In this document: piece after piece, positions 47,623 to 56,315 of the stretch
Layout of the letters: every line of letters begins with the position of its first letter
Position numbering within the stretch: position 1 is the first letter of the stretch
Assembly: GCA_039794565.1 (NCBI GenBank)
Contig: JAUQVX010000003.1
Span: 1 to 64,000, forward strand
Length of the DNA: 64,000 nucleotides
Direction of reading: 5' to 3'
DNA from: Gloeomargarita sp. SRBZ-1_bins_9
Lineage (GTDB): Bacteria; Cyanobacteriota; Cyanobacteriia; Gloeomargaritales; Gloeomargaritaceae
The notes under the pieces: generated by a model
Told to the model about the DNA's origin: nothing
The model's input: the letters and a program-made list of their open reading frames with translations, nothing else
The model's database searches: none
Translations under genes and position numbers: made by a program

Positions 47623-48444
47623 ATGGATCTGCGCCGGGGTGCTTTGGAATTACTCAAAGAAACAAGCCGCACGTTTTTTATTCCCATCAGTGGCTTGCCT
47701 GCGGGTTTGCAAGAAGCGGTGATGTCCGCCTATCTCTGTATGCGGGCCATTGACGAAATCGAAGACCACCCGGATTTGGATAATGAAACAAAAGTGAAAT
47801 TGCTGCGCTCGGTGAGTTTGACCCTCGAGGCGGCGACGGATACCTTTGCGGTGAATGATTTATCCCTGGCGCTGGCGGTGCACCAAACCCCCTTGCCGGA
47901 GGTGACGGTGCGGATCGGGGAATGGGCTTTGCTGGCTCCCCCAACGATTGCGCCCCGGATTTGGGATGCCACGGCAGCGATGGCGGACCGTATGGCCTAT
48001 TGGGCGTCCTGTAACTGGCGGATTCAAACGGAGGCGGACCTAGACCGCTATACCTTTGGCGTGGCGGGGGCGGTGGGCTTGCTGCTGTCGGATTTGTGGG
48101 CCTGGTATGATGGTACGCAGACGAATCGTTCCCTGGCGATTGGCTTTGGGCGGGGTTTGCAGGCGGTGAATATCCTGCGTAACCGCGAGGAGGACCAACG
48201 ACGGGGCGTCAACTTTTTCCCGGATGGTTGGGGCAAAGCGGAAATGGATGCCTATGCCCGCCGGAATCTCGCCCTGGCAGAGGCCTATAATGCAGCCCTA
48301 CCTCCCGGACCGGCTCTGGATTTCTGTAAAATTCCCCTGGCGCTGGCCCACGCCACTTTGGAGGCCCTGCAACAAGGCCACGCCAAACTTACCCGTAGTG
48401 CGGTCATGGCCGTTGTTGCCCAGGTGACCGGTCGCAGCCGTTAG
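47623..48444 (+). CDS. sqs: Squalene synthase (presqualene pathway type)
   Basis: Joins two farnesyl diphosphates to squalene. The 273-aa protein belongs to the trans-isoprenyl diphosphate synthase fold. The first acidic motif is AIDEIEDHPDL and the second is in NILRNREEDQRRGVNFFP. The latter has Asn in place of the first Asp of the classical second motif, a form I recall as normal in cyanobacterial squalene synthases. The start is ATG 47623 with AAGGAGTTG upstream. It completes with shc a two-gene hopanoid set from farnesyl diphosphate. Confidence 0.92.
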   Translation: MDLRRGALELLKETSRTFFIPISGLPAGLQEAVMSAYLCMRAIDEIEDHPDLDNETKVKLLRSVSLTLEAATDTFAVNDLSLALAVHQTPLPEVTVRIGEWALLAPPTIAPRIWDATAAMADRMAYWASCNWRIQTEADLDRYTFGVAGAVGLLLSDLWAWYDGTQTNRSLAIGFGRGLQAVNILRNREEDQRRGVNFFPDGWGKAEMDAYARRNLALAEAYNAALPPGPALDFCKIPLALAHATLEALQQGHAKLTRSAVMAVVAQVTGRSR

Positions 48445-49086
48445 ATAGGTTTATGTAAAAATTTATGTAAAAATCAGTGGGGACAACTGCCCTGTTCCTT
48501 GGTGCAAGGTTGGACCCGGGGGTGGTGGTTTGTGCGGGGGGAATCCTTGGGGTTCCATCAAGAGGCAATCGCCGAAAAGACTTGCCCAAAAATATTGGAT
48601 GCGAGGGACGGCCAACCCATCTGCCTGTTGGTCAAATCCCCCAATCAAAAAAGCGAGCTGCCGAATAAACCTGATCCAACCAGGTCGTACTGGCAACAAC
48701 CAAATGGCCAGTCTCTGGGAGGGAGTCTGTACTTATCAGATAGTGCATTGTTACCGTAGGTAACTTGTCAATCTTGCAGTCTCTAGTTATGGTGCATCTA
48801 TGTTTGCTCATTCCTTCCCCTTTAGCCAAAGCAATGCCAACTAGGGAAGCCTTATTAACTTGCGTTAGGCCCAGGCAAGATTGATGATGGTCTGCCAATC
48901 AGCCAGCTTTAAACCTGCTGGTAAATCATTAGCCAAGCATACTGTTTTTAACTCGGTAAATTCAGACTCAGTGGGATTTAATCATCATGGTGATTAAATT
49001 GGCCTACTTTACTGGTTGCGGTAATAGAGATCGGGGTTGCTGGCATTATCGCCAATCCACGTGGTCAACTCATGCTCAAGAAAGCA
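48445..49086. other. Decayed intergenic region with palindromes
   Basis: No intact gene is recognisable. Short frames (for example one on the minus strand with EHELTTWIGDNASNPDLYYRNQ near 49021-49085) look like leftovers. Palindromes are ATTTAATCA-N6-TGATTAAAT at 48976-48999 and GTTACC-GTA-GGTAAC at 48750-48764. A direct repeat TTTATGTAAAAA occurs twice near 48450-48475. The stretch is clearly AT-richer than the flanking genes. It follows the sqs stop without an obvious terminator. Confidence 0.5.
48976..48999. repeat. Perfect 9-base inverted repeat in decayed DNA
   Basis: ATTTAATCA and TGATTAAAT are separated by TCATGG. It could be a transcription terminator hairpin without T-run, or an end of a lost mobile element. 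No partner copy was seen in the window. Confidence 0.6.
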
Positions 49087-49470
49087 CTACAGAACGCCCT
49101 CGTAGAGTTCGCCCAAAGAAATTTCTAGGTTCACATTTGGATTCATAGGTGGTAAGTAACCACTGGTGGGGTGCGCCGATAGTGATCCACACTTACCCAA
49201 TACTGGTCAATCCGCACGTACTCCTGCAGGGTGTCCCTTGTGCGATGCCAGGCAAACTTTCCCCCCAGTCGTAGGCGCTGGTGGCAGAGAATTCACAACC
49301 TTGTCCTGCCGGACCTCCTGAAGTTCATCCCCTCAGGAACCCGCAGGGTTGGCCTCACAAGTGGCTCCGTGCCAGAGGGTAAAAAGCGCCACAAATCTGG
49401 TTATGATTGGGGGTTCCATCGGTCATCTCAACAATTTTCCCATCCCGATATTCCTGGCGAACCCCTGACG
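49087..49470 (-). pseudogene. Uma2/DUF820 family endonuclease-like pseudogene
   Basis: Read leftward, three pieces match the Uma2 (DUF820) restriction-endonuclease-like fold in the right order. First comes VRQEYRDGKIVEMTDG with TPNHNQICGAF near 49470-49370. In another frame, GKFAWHRTRDTLQEYVRIDQY follows near 49250-49180, and then NLEISLGELYEGVL ends at a TAG at 49087. Stops and frameshifts separate them and most of the central domain is missing. This is a dead copy of a gene family that is very often expanded and degraded in cyanobacteria. It begins beside the glcD stop. Confidence 0.75.
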
Positions 49471-50919
49471 CTAAAACGCAGGCACGTTGGGAAAGTGTTG
49501 AGTGGCCCAGGCCCGTTCGCCACAGGTGCGAGGGGTGGGAAAGACTTTACTGGGATTGGCCAGGCCGTCGGGGTCAAAGGCGCGGCGCAGGCGTTGCATG
49601 GTTTCTAAATCGGCGGGGGAGAACAACTCGCTCATGTAGCAGCGTTTTTCCGCCCCGATGCCGTGCTCCCCGGAAATGCTCCCCCCCGCCTGGACACAGA
49701 GTTTGAGAATTTCGCCCCCTAGGCGTTCCACCTGAGCCAGCGCCCCCGGCACCGTACCGTCGTAGAGAATTAAAGGGTGCAGATTGCCATCCCCAGCGTG
49801 AAACACATTGGCAATGCGATAGCCCGACTCCCGGCTTAGGCGCTCGATTTCCTGCAATATCCAGGGCAGACGACTGCGGGGCACCACCCCATCCTGCACG
49901 TAGTAGTTGCGACTGATTTTGCCCATGGCGGCAAAGGCTGCTTTACGTCCTTTCCACAGCCGCTCCCGTTCCTGGGGGTCCTTAGCCACCTGGAGTTGGC
50001 GCGCCCCCTGCTCCCGGCAAATCCGTTGCACTTGGGCCATGGCCTCCGCCACCTCCGCCGGCAACCCGTCCAATTCCACCAGCAAAATGGCGCCCGCATC
50101 CCGGGGATAACATCCCGTCGCCACCACCTGCTCCACCGCGTTGATGCTCAGGTTGTCCATGATTTCCATCCCACCGGGGATGATGCCGGCAGCAATGATG
50201 GCCGAGACCGCCGCACCCGCCTGGGCCACGGTGGCAAAGTCGGCACACAGCACCTGCACACAGGGCGGCGTTTTCAGAATGTTCAGGGTGATTTCCGTAA
50301 CGATGCCCAGGGTGCCCTCCGAACCCACCACCACCCCCGTCAAGTCATAACCCGGTGTTTCCGGCACCCAGCCCCCCAGGTCCACTACCTCCCCCAGGGC
50401 CGTCACCAGCTTGAGACCCAGCACATGGTTGGTGGTCACCCCGTATTTCAGGCAGTGGACGCCCCCGGAATTTTCCGCCACATTGCCCCCCACCGAACAC
50501 ACCATTTGACTCGACGGGTCCGGCGCGTAGTAAAAGCCCCAGGGACTCACCGCCTGCGTCACCCAATGGTTGATCACCCCCGGTTGCACCACCACCCGCC
50601 GGTTGGGAATATCCACCTGCAATACCTGGCGCATCAGGGCCGTGACGATCAACAGGGCGTTGTCCTCCGGCAGGGCGCCCCCCGACAGGCCCGTACCTGC
50701 TCCCCGGGGCACAAACGGCACCCCATAGCGGCGACAAAGCTGCAGGACGGCCTGGACTTCCTCCGTCGTTTTGGGCAGGACGGCCAAGGGGGGACGCTGA
50801 CGATAGGCCATCAACCCATCGCACTCATAGACCAACAATTCCTCCCGGCGACGCACCACCCGGCGCGGTTCTAGTACCCGGGTCAATTCCTCCGCCAGAT
50901 GGTTCCAGTCAATCGTCAC
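49471..50919 (-). CDS. glcD: Glycolate oxidase/dehydrogenase subunit GlcD (FAD)
   Basis: Oxidises glycolate (and likely D-lactate) to glyoxylate, in cyanobacterial photorespiration. The 482-aa protein has the FAD-binding PP-loop region VPRGAGTGLSGGALP, a glycine-rich segment CSVGGNVAENSGGVHCLKYG, then the C-terminal cap ending with HAGDGNLHPLI and GEHGIGAEK. The partner subunits GlcE and GlcF are not in this window; cyanobacterial GlcD can occur apart. The ATG at 50919 overlaps the stop of the small DUF6761 gene by four bases. It is the last intact gene of a leftward group. Confidence 0.93.
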   Translation of the reverse strand: MTIDWNHLAEELTRVLEPRRVVRRREELLVYECDGLMAYRQRPPLAVLPKTTEEVQAVLQLCRRYGVPFVPRGAGTGLSGGALPEDNALLIVTALMRQVLQVDIPNRRVVVQPGVINHWVTQAVSPWGFYYAPDPSSQMVCSVGGNVAENSGGVHCLKYGVTTNHVLGLKLVTALGEVVDLGGWVPETPGYDLTGVVVGSEGTLGIVTEITLNILKTPPCVQVLCADFATVAQAGAAVSAIIAAGIIPGGMEIMDNLSINAVEQVVATGCYPRDAGAILLVELDGLPAEVAEAMAQVQRICREQGARQLQVAKDPQERERLWKGRKAAFAAMGKISRNYYVQDGVVPRSRLPWILQEIERLSRESGYRIANVFHAGDGNLHPLILYDGTVPGALAQVERLGGEILKLCVQAGGSISGEHGIGAEKRCYMSELFSPADLETMQRLRRAFDPDGLANPSKVFPTPRTCGERAWATQHFPNVPAF

Positions 50920-51146
50920 GGCACCCCGGTCAGGTCGAAGTTGGCGGGGTCATAGAGAAAGCGCACCGCGTCCTCCTCCAGGCGATGTACCAACCAGGGT
51001 TCCAATTCGCTGCCATGTCGCAGGGCCGCCACGTAGCCGTCTAAATACAACCGCAGTTCGTCCAGCGAATAACCCTGCCGCCGCAGTTCCACCAGGGTAT
51101 CCGTCAGCTTCTGGTAGTAGCGAATGGCCCGCGCATCCTGCAACAT
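50916..51146 (-). CDS. DUF6761 family small protein
   Basis: A 76-aa helical protein starting MLQDARAIRYYQKLTDTLVELRRQGY, followed by YLDGYVAALRH and HRLEEDAVRFLYDP. I recall this pattern as a conserved cyanobacterial family of unknown function (DUF6761). The ATG at 51146 is used; an in-frame upstream extension to 51215 has an unlikely composition and overlaps the peptidase end. The gene overlaps glcD by four bases and so is translated with it. Confidence 0.8.
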   Translation of the reverse strand: MLQDARAIRYYQKLTDTLVELRRQGYSLDELRLYLDGYVAALRHGSELEPWLVHRLEEDAVRFLYDPANFDLTGVP

Positions 51147-51171
51147 GGCCGCCCCCCTTGTGACCACAGCC

Positions 51172-52893
51172 CTATTGTACTGAATCGAACAGGGTCGCTC
51201 CCAGCCAGCCGACACCCAACCGCCGCTGCTCCGCCGTTGGCCGGGTCAGGGGTTGAAGCCGGTACCGCTCCGGTTGGGGGTCCTGGAGTGTCAACGTACA
51301 CTGGTGCAACTCCTCCCGGCGCAGGTACGTGATCGTCACCGTTTCGCCCGGCCGCCAGGACTGCCACCAGTCTCCCCCGGTTTCCCCGCGCACTTGCTGG
51401 TTATTGACGGCCACCAGTTCATCACCCGGGTCCAGGCCAGCCCACCAGGCCGGAGAATGTTTGAGCACGTATTTGACCCTGGTGCGCCCCGTCTCCAGGA
51501 CCAACCCGCTATAGGGGACTTGGCCGGGCACCGCCTGGAGTTCCAGCCCAAAAGCCGCCAAGGTCTCGGCCAGGGGTAAAGGAGCCGTGCCCTCGATAGC
51601 CTCCCGCCAACAATCCCCCAAATCCTCACCCGCCACTGCCTGGATGACCTGGAAAAGTTGCTCCGGCGTAAAGCCTTGACCCGTCTGGCCGAATTCCCGC
51701 CACATTTTTCGCATCACGTCGTCAAAGGAACGCCGGTTATCGTGGCGCCAGCGAATGCGCAAATCCAACAGCAACGTCACCAACGCCCCCTTCAGGTAGT
51801 AGGAAACCTGGCTGTTGATGCTGTTGGCCTCCCGGCGGTAGTACTTGATCCAGGCGTCAAAGCTGGCCTCCGCAAGCGATTGCGTCTCCCGCCCCGGTGT
51901 TTGGAAATAACGGGTGATCTCTTCACTCAGCAGCTCCAAAAACCGTTTGGCGTCGTACAGGCCCGCGCGCCAGGGCATCACCAGGTCGTAATAGCTGGTT
52001 GTCCCCTCGCAAAACCACAGGGACGTGGTGTAGTTTTCCCGGTCGTAGTCCAAGGGGATGAACTCCGCCGGCTGGATGCGCTTGCCATTCCACAGGTGGA
52101 AAAATTCGTGGGCCACCAGGTTCAAAAAGCGTTGGTAACCCTCCGGGCGGGTCAACTGGCGGCGGCTGTAGAGCAAAGAGCAGCAATTTTTATGCTCCAG
52201 GCCCCCATAGCCCTGCAGCGGCAGATGCAACAAAAACAGGTATCGGTCATAGGGCAATCCCCCAAACAGTTCCGCTTCGGCCTCGATAATACGCGTGATG
52301 TCTTGGAGCACACGGGGCGCCTCCACCGGCAGTGGCCCCCATACCGCCAATTCGTGGGGAATCCCCCGCACGGTAAAAGGGTAAATCGCCTGACGTCCGG
52401 CCTCGATGGGACTATCCACCAAAGCGTCGTAGTTGGGGGCGCGGAAATGCCCCGGACCTAAAGCGGGCAAAACCGTACTGATGCGCCAATCCGGGTGCGG
52501 CAACGCCAGGACAACCTCATGGGGAACATCCCGCGCCGCCGGCACAGACAAAAACGTCGCCGCCCCGTTGAGATAGAGATGGGTGGCATCCACATGGTTG
52601 GTGCGCACCGATAAATCGTTGGCGTATAGGTCGTAATACACCCGGATCGGGTCAAGGCCCTGGGTCTGGATTTGCCAGCGGTTTTTGCTCACCTTGCGCC
52701 AGGGTAACCCCCCAGCCACCCGAAAATTCTCCAGATGTTTGGCGTACTCCCGCACCAGGTAGGACCCCGGCGTCCACACCGGCAGGCTCAGCTCCAAGAT
52801 ATCCTGCTGCCAACCCCTCACCGTCAGCTCGATATGCACATAGTGGGTAGCCGGATGGGGCGCCGTGATGTGATAACGGATGGCCAGTGTCAT
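51172..52893 (-). CDS. M61-family metallopeptidase with PDZ domain
   Basis: A glycyl-aminopeptidase-like protease of 573 aa. The N-terminal beta domain leads to the zinc site HEFFHLWNGKR with the third ligand Glu in CEGTTSYY. The C-terminal part contains a PDZ-like domain (SPAWWAGLDPGDELVAVNN). No signal peptide is seen; it should be cytoplasmic. The start ATG at 52893 follows a GGGGCAGGG stretch; an extension to 53022 lies inside the pyrC end. It begins 12 bases after the pyrC stop. Confidence 0.93.
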   Translation of the reverse strand: MTLAIRYHITAPHPATHYVHIELTVRGWQQDILELSLPVWTPGSYLVREYAKHLENFRVAGGLPWRKVSKNRWQIQTQGLDPIRVYYDLYANDLSVRTNHVDATHLYLNGAATFLSVPAARDVPHEVVLALPHPDWRISTVLPALGPGHFRAPNYDALVDSPIEAGRQAIYPFTVRGIPHELAVWGPLPVEAPRVLQDITRIIEAEAELFGGLPYDRYLFLLHLPLQGYGGLEHKNCCSLLYSRRQLTRPEGYQRFLNLVAHEFFHLWNGKRIQPAEFIPLDYDRENYTTSLWFCEGTTSYYDLVMPWRAGLYDAKRFLELLSEEITRYFQTPGRETQSLAEASFDAWIKYYRREANSINSQVSYYLKGALVTLLLDLRIRWRHDNRRSFDDVMRKMWREFGQTGQGFTPEQLFQVIQAVAGEDLGDCWREAIEGTAPLPLAETLAAFGLELQAVPGQVPYSGLVLETGRTRVKYVLKHSPAWWAGLDPGDELVAVNNQQVRGETGGDWWQSWRPGETVTITYLRREELHQCTLTLQDPQPERYRLQPLTRPTAEQRRLGVGWLGATLFDSVQ

Positions 52894-52904
52894 AACCCTG
52901 CCCC

Positions 52905-54239
52905 TCAAGCCGCCGCCTGAAATTGCAGGGGTTGTCCCCGCACCGCCTCGTTGAACTGCCCCTGGTAGTAGACAATTCGGCCCCCCACGATGGTCACCTG
53001 GGGCCACCCCGTCAGTTCCCACCCCTCAAAGGGACTCCAGCCGCATTTGGTTTGCAAATCCTCCCGTCGCACCGGCTGGGTGTGCTCCCAATCCACCAGC
53101 ACCACATCCGCATCATAGCCCACCGCCAGTTGCCCCTTGTTGACGATGCCGTAGGCCCGCGCCGGTTGGGTTGACAGCCACTGCACCACCTGCGCCAGGG
53201 TACATTTGCCCTTTTTGGCTTGCGTCAACATCAGGGGCAAAAAGGTTTCCACCCCCGGCATCCCCGACGGCGACTCCGGGTAAGGCCGCGCCTTTTCCGC
53301 CAGCGTGTGGGGGGCATGGTCCGTGGCCATAAAATCAATCACCCCCTCCTGCAACCCCTGCCAGAGCACCTGATTATCGTGGGGCGTGCGCAAGGGCGGA
53401 TTCATCTGGGCCAGCGACCCCAGGGTGAAATAGGCCGAGCGGTCCAACAGCAGATGCTGGGGCGTCACCTCCGCCGTGATCCAGGGGCGCTTGTGCCGGC
53501 GTAAAAATTCCACCTCCAGGGCCGTAGACAGGTGCAGAACGTGCAGGCGTCGCCGGTATTTGCTCGCCAAGCGCACCGCCAACTCCGTCGCCTGCAAAGC
53601 CGCCAGCTCATCCTGAACATCCGAATGCACATCTGGGCGGTGGAATTCCGATGCCAAAAGCCGTCGCCGCTCTAGAATGCGCTGGTGATTTTCCGCATGC
53701 ACCGCAATCAGCCGTCGACCGGTGGCAAAAATGCGCTCCAGGACCGCCGGGTCCTCCACCAGCAAATCTCCGTGCATGGACCCCATAAACACCTTGATCC
53801 CACACACCGGCTGCACCCGGTTGAGTTCCTCCAGGTTATCCCGCGTTGCTCCGATAAAAAAGCCGTAATTGACCAGGGACTTTGCCGCCGCCCGGCGCAA
53901 CTTGTCATCCAACGTCGCCTGGTCCACCGTGCTCGGGCACGTATTGGGCATCTCCAAAAACGACGTCACTCCTCCCCTGGCGCAGGCGCGACTGGCGGTG
54001 TGCAGGTCCTCCTTGTGCTCTAATCCCGGCTCCCGGAAATGCACCTGGGCATCAATCACCCCCGGCAGCAGCAGCCACCCCTGGGCATCCAACACCTCGG
54101 CGTAGTGGGCGCGGCGGTCCTCAATGGTGATTTCCGCGATCTTCCCCTGGCGAATCCCCACATTGCAGGGCTGGAGCTGTCCCTGGGGACCAACAATTTG
54201 GGCCTGGTGAATCCATAAGCTATCATGCTGATTGAACAT
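52905..54239 (-). CDS. pyrC: Dihydroorotase
   Basis: Closes carbamoyl aspartate to dihydroorotate in pyrimidine synthesis. The protein (444 aa from ATG 54239) has the amidohydrolase motif GVIDAQVHFREPG (two metal histidines and the adjacent residues), then FLEMPNT, and DHAPHTLAEKA near the C-terminus. The type is the longer, class I-like dihydroorotase. The ATG at 54239 is about 50 bases from the start of the divergent TIGR04376 gene; an upstream ATG near 54265 is an alternative. The M61 gene follows. Confidence 0.95.
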   Translation of the reverse strand: MFNQHDSLWIHQAQIVGPQGQLQPCNVGIRQGKIAEITIEDRRAHYAEVLDAQGWLLLPGVIDAQVHFREPGLEHKEDLHTASRACARGGVTSFLEMPNTCPSTVDQATLDDKLRRAAAKSLVNYGFFIGATRDNLEELNRVQPVCGIKVFMGSMHGDLLVEDPAVLERIFATGRRLIAVHAENHQRILERRRLLASEFHRPDVHSDVQDELAALQATELAVRLASKYRRRLHVLHLSTALEVEFLRRHKRPWITAEVTPQHLLLDRSAYFTLGSLAQMNPPLRTPHDNQVLWQGLQEGVIDFMATDHAPHTLAEKARPYPESPSGMPGVETFLPLMLTQAKKGKCTLAQVVQWLSTQPARAYGIVNKGQLAVGYDADVVLVDWEHTQPVRREDLQTKCGWSPFEGWELTGWPQVTIVGGRIVYYQGQFNEAVRGQPLQFQAAA

Positions 54240-54288
54240 CGCCAGACGGAGACGGACTTTTTCCATTATGGGGTGGGGTGGGCCATCC

Positions 54289-54789
54289 ATGCACTGGTGG
54301 GACGAGTTGGAAGCCACTTTGTCGGCCAAGCTAGACGAATTTCTCCAGACCCACCCCGACCTGGCTGCCCGCCTGGAAGCCGAAACCCTCAGCGAACAGG
54401 AAACCCAGACCCGCTGCCTGTTGCAACAACTCCAACGCGAGCGCCAGGACCTGGAACAAAAAATCCGTAGTACTGCCCGAGACATCCGCCTGTGGCGCGA
54501 GCGGCAACAGGTTGCCGAGCAGGCCAAACGCCCCGATTTAGTCGCCGCCGCCCAACAGCGCCAGCAAACCCTCATGGCCCAGGGCAACCAATACTGGGCG
54601 CAATTGCGCGTCAATCAAAAACGCCTCCAGCAAACCGAAGCCCTCCTGCGACAAATCCAAAAGCAACGCCGGCAGGTAAAAATTCCCACCAGCCAAGCCC
54701 CTTCCCCCAACGCCCTGGAACGGGAATTTCAAGCCCTAGAGATTGAGCAGGAATTTGAAAAACTCAAGCGAGAGATGGGATACGGATGA
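54289..54789 (+). CDS. TIGR04376 family coiled-coil protein
   Basis: A 166-aa soluble protein with an N-terminal WWDELEATLSAKLDEFLQ helix and a long Gln/Arg/Glu coiled coil. The segment QGNQYWAQLRVNQKRLQQ is as I recall in the cyanobacterial TIGR04376 family. Function unknown. The ATG at 54289 follows GGGGTGGG at good spacing; an earlier ATG (54268) is possible. It overlaps the mazG start by four bases (ATGA), which implies coupling. It is divergent from pyrC. Confidence 0.78.
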   Translation: MHWWDELEATLSAKLDEFLQTHPDLAARLEAETLSEQETQTRCLLQQLQRERQDLEQKIRSTARDIRLWRERQQVAEQAKRPDLVAAAQQRQQTLMAQGNQYWAQLRVNQKRLQQTEALLRQIQKQRRQVKIPTSQAPSPNALEREFQALEIEQEFEKLKREMGYG

Positions 54790-55691
54790 CCCCCTTGCAC
54801 CTGCTTGCTGCGGCGCAACTGGCAGATGAGCGGGGAACCATCCCCCTACCGGCCCTGATTCAGGGAATTGCCCAGCCCTCAGACCTGGCCCAAGTCCTAG
54901 ACCATTGCCCCCCCGAACAATGGATCTGCCTTTGGCATGGGGAATCCTTGCTGTTTCAGGGAGAGCGCCGACACCTGCCCACCCAGCCCTGGCCCTACCC
55001 CCTGCAGGTCTATCTCCCCGACCCCGTGCGGGAAAGCTACCGGCAACTAGTGGACGTGGTGGCCGAGCTGCGCCATCCCCAACGCGGCTGTCCCTGGGAT
55101 TTGGCCCAAACCCCCCAGAGCCTGACCCCCTACATCCTGGAGGAGGCCTACGAAACTGTCCACGCCATCCAAACAGGCCAGCCCGCTGCCATCCAGGAAG
55201 AACTAGGGGATTTACTCCTGCAAGTGGTTCTACAAGCGCAAATTGCCCAGGAAACCGGCCAGTTTTCCGTGGTGGAAGTCGCCCAGGGCCTCAGCGCCAA
55301 ACTCATCCGCCGCCACCCCCATGTTTTTGGGGACGTAGCCGTAACTGACGTGCAGACTGTGCGCCGCAACTGGGAAGCCATCAAACACCAGGAGCAGGGC
55401 CACTCGCTGGCAGAAAAATTGCAGCACTACGGCGAGACCTTTCCCCCCTTGCTGGCCGCCGCCAAAATCTACCAAAAGCTCAAATCCCACCACCGACTTC
55501 CCGACGAGACTACAGCAGATATCAAGACGCTTCAGGCCCTATGGGAGCGCTACTGGCAACAGCCGAACCCGCAGACCCTCGGGCAGTTATTGTTTGGGTT
55601 GGTGGCTGCTGCGGTGGAGCATCACCTGGACCCACACCTGGCCCTAGAACACATCAACCACGCCTACATTTCTCACTGCCGCTCGTCTTGA
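54786..55691 (+). CDS. mazG: MazG-family nucleoside triphosphate pyrophosphohydrolase
   Basis: Hydrolyses non-canonical or excess NTPs to monophosphates. The 301-aa protein has an N-terminal region of about 100 residues and then the all-alpha MazG domain. The domain carries a CPWDLAQTPQSLTPYILEEA segment and the acidic EEAYE and EELGDLLLQ metal motifs, then a second motif (HPHVFGD) and a tail helix. The N-terminal part is longer than in the simplest MazG proteins. It overlaps the TIGR04376 gene. Confidence 0.93.
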   Translation: MTPLHLLAAAQLADERGTIPLPALIQGIAQPSDLAQVLDHCPPEQWICLWHGESLLFQGERRHLPTQPWPYPLQVYLPDPVRESYRQLVDVVAELRHPQRGCPWDLAQTPQSLTPYILEEAYETVHAIQTGQPAAIQEELGDLLLQVVLQAQIAQETGQFSVVEVAQGLSAKLIRRHPHVFGDVAVTDVQTVRRNWEAIKHQEQGHSLAEKLQHYGETFPPLLAAAKIYQKLKSHHRLPDETTADIKTLQALWERYWQQPNPQTLGQLLFGLVAAAVEHHLDPHLALEHINHAYISHCRSS

Positions 55692-55837
55692 TCCCCGCCC
55701 CCTCTTCCCCCCACCAGCCTGGCCCCTACCCCCGGTCCCTCCTATTGTTAAATTCTGTTAACAGATATTAAACGGTGGGGATTTTCTGGGTAGGGGATGG
55801 GGGGTGAAGGCAATTGTTGCGACTAATTAACGACCCC

Positions 55838-55866
55838 TTGCCAAGGCAGAAGTAAACCCCTATACT
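55838..55866 (+). promoter_or_regulatory. Sigma-70-like promoter for the DUF3155 gene
   Basis: TTGCCA (-35 match) and TATACT (-10 match) are separated by 17 bases, the best spacing for sigma-70. It lies in the gap after mazG and would start transcription near 55872-55875. An NtcA-type box lies just beyond, between this start and the gene. Confidence 0.6.
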
Positions 55867-55879
55867 GCTGTAGGGTTAT

Positions 55880-55893
55880 GTAATCCCCATTAC
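55880..55893 (+). promoter_or_regulatory. Perfect NtcA-type box GTA-N8-TAC
   Basis: GTAATCCCCATTAC at these positions fits the NtcA consensus exactly and is part of the palindrome TGTAAT-N4-ATTACA. NtcA is the global nitrogen regulator of cyanobacteria. Here the box is about 14 bases downstream of the -10 box, so binding would more likely repress than activate. Inference. Confidence 0.55.
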
Positions 55894-55933
55894 AAAAGCA
55901 ACGTTCGCACACGTTTTCGAGGAGGAGATCGCA

Positions 55934-56233
55934 TTGGCTAGGAGACGGAAACGGCGGAGTCGGCGGCGTTTGGAAGGTAAGAAAATTCTGGAGTGTGTAC
56001 CCCAGTATGTGTTGGACAGTGGTGAGGACAAACCCGTAACGGCGGCTCGGCGATTTATCCACGCCCATGGGATTACGCCACCGGCGCTGTTGCTGGTTCG
56101 CCGGAATGAACACACGGTTGACCGTTTCTTCTGGGCGGAAAAGGGGTTGTTCGGGGCGCAATACGTGGAGGAGAATCATTTCCTGTTCCCCAGTTTGCGT
56201 GCCCACGAGGCAACGGTGAGCGTAGCCAAGTAG
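55934..56233 (+). CDS. DUF3155 family protein
   Basis: A 99-aa protein with a very basic N-terminus (ARRRKRRSRRRLEGKK) followed by the segment KPVTAARRFIHAHGITPPALLLVRRNEHT and AEKGLFGAQYVEENHFLFPSL. I know this as a small cyanobacterial family of unknown function. The start is TTG at 55934, preceded by GAGGAGG at perfect spacing, so the rare start is well supported. The basic end suggests nucleic-acid or phycobilisome/ribosome contact, but this is a guess. Confidence 0.82.
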   Translation: MARRRKRRSRRRLEGKKILECVPQYVLDSGEDKPVTAARRFIHAHGITPPALLLVRRNEHTVDRFFWAEKGLFGAQYVEENHFLFPSLRAHEATVSVAK

Positions 56234-56315
56234 GTAGGGCTGGGGTCGGTTTTTTGCCCTCGCCAGGGGATACAGGGCTGGCTAAGCTCGATCCTAGGGC
56301 GGGTGGGCAGCACCG

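Noticed and set aside
47623-48444. Loss of the second aspartate motif in squalene synthase (Asn instead of Asp) as an inactivating change
   Set aside because: I recall the Asn form as the norm in cyanobacterial squalene synthases, so it is not an oddity.
48499-48759. An open frame of 86 codons on the plus strand after sqs
   Set aside because: No ribosome site, no recognisable motif, and overlapping frames on both strands are similarly open; composition fits non-coding DNA.
48632-48898. An 88-codon frame on the minus strand in the same gap
   Set aside because: No family match by eye, unusual composition, and decayed surroundings; kept only as part of the decayed region.
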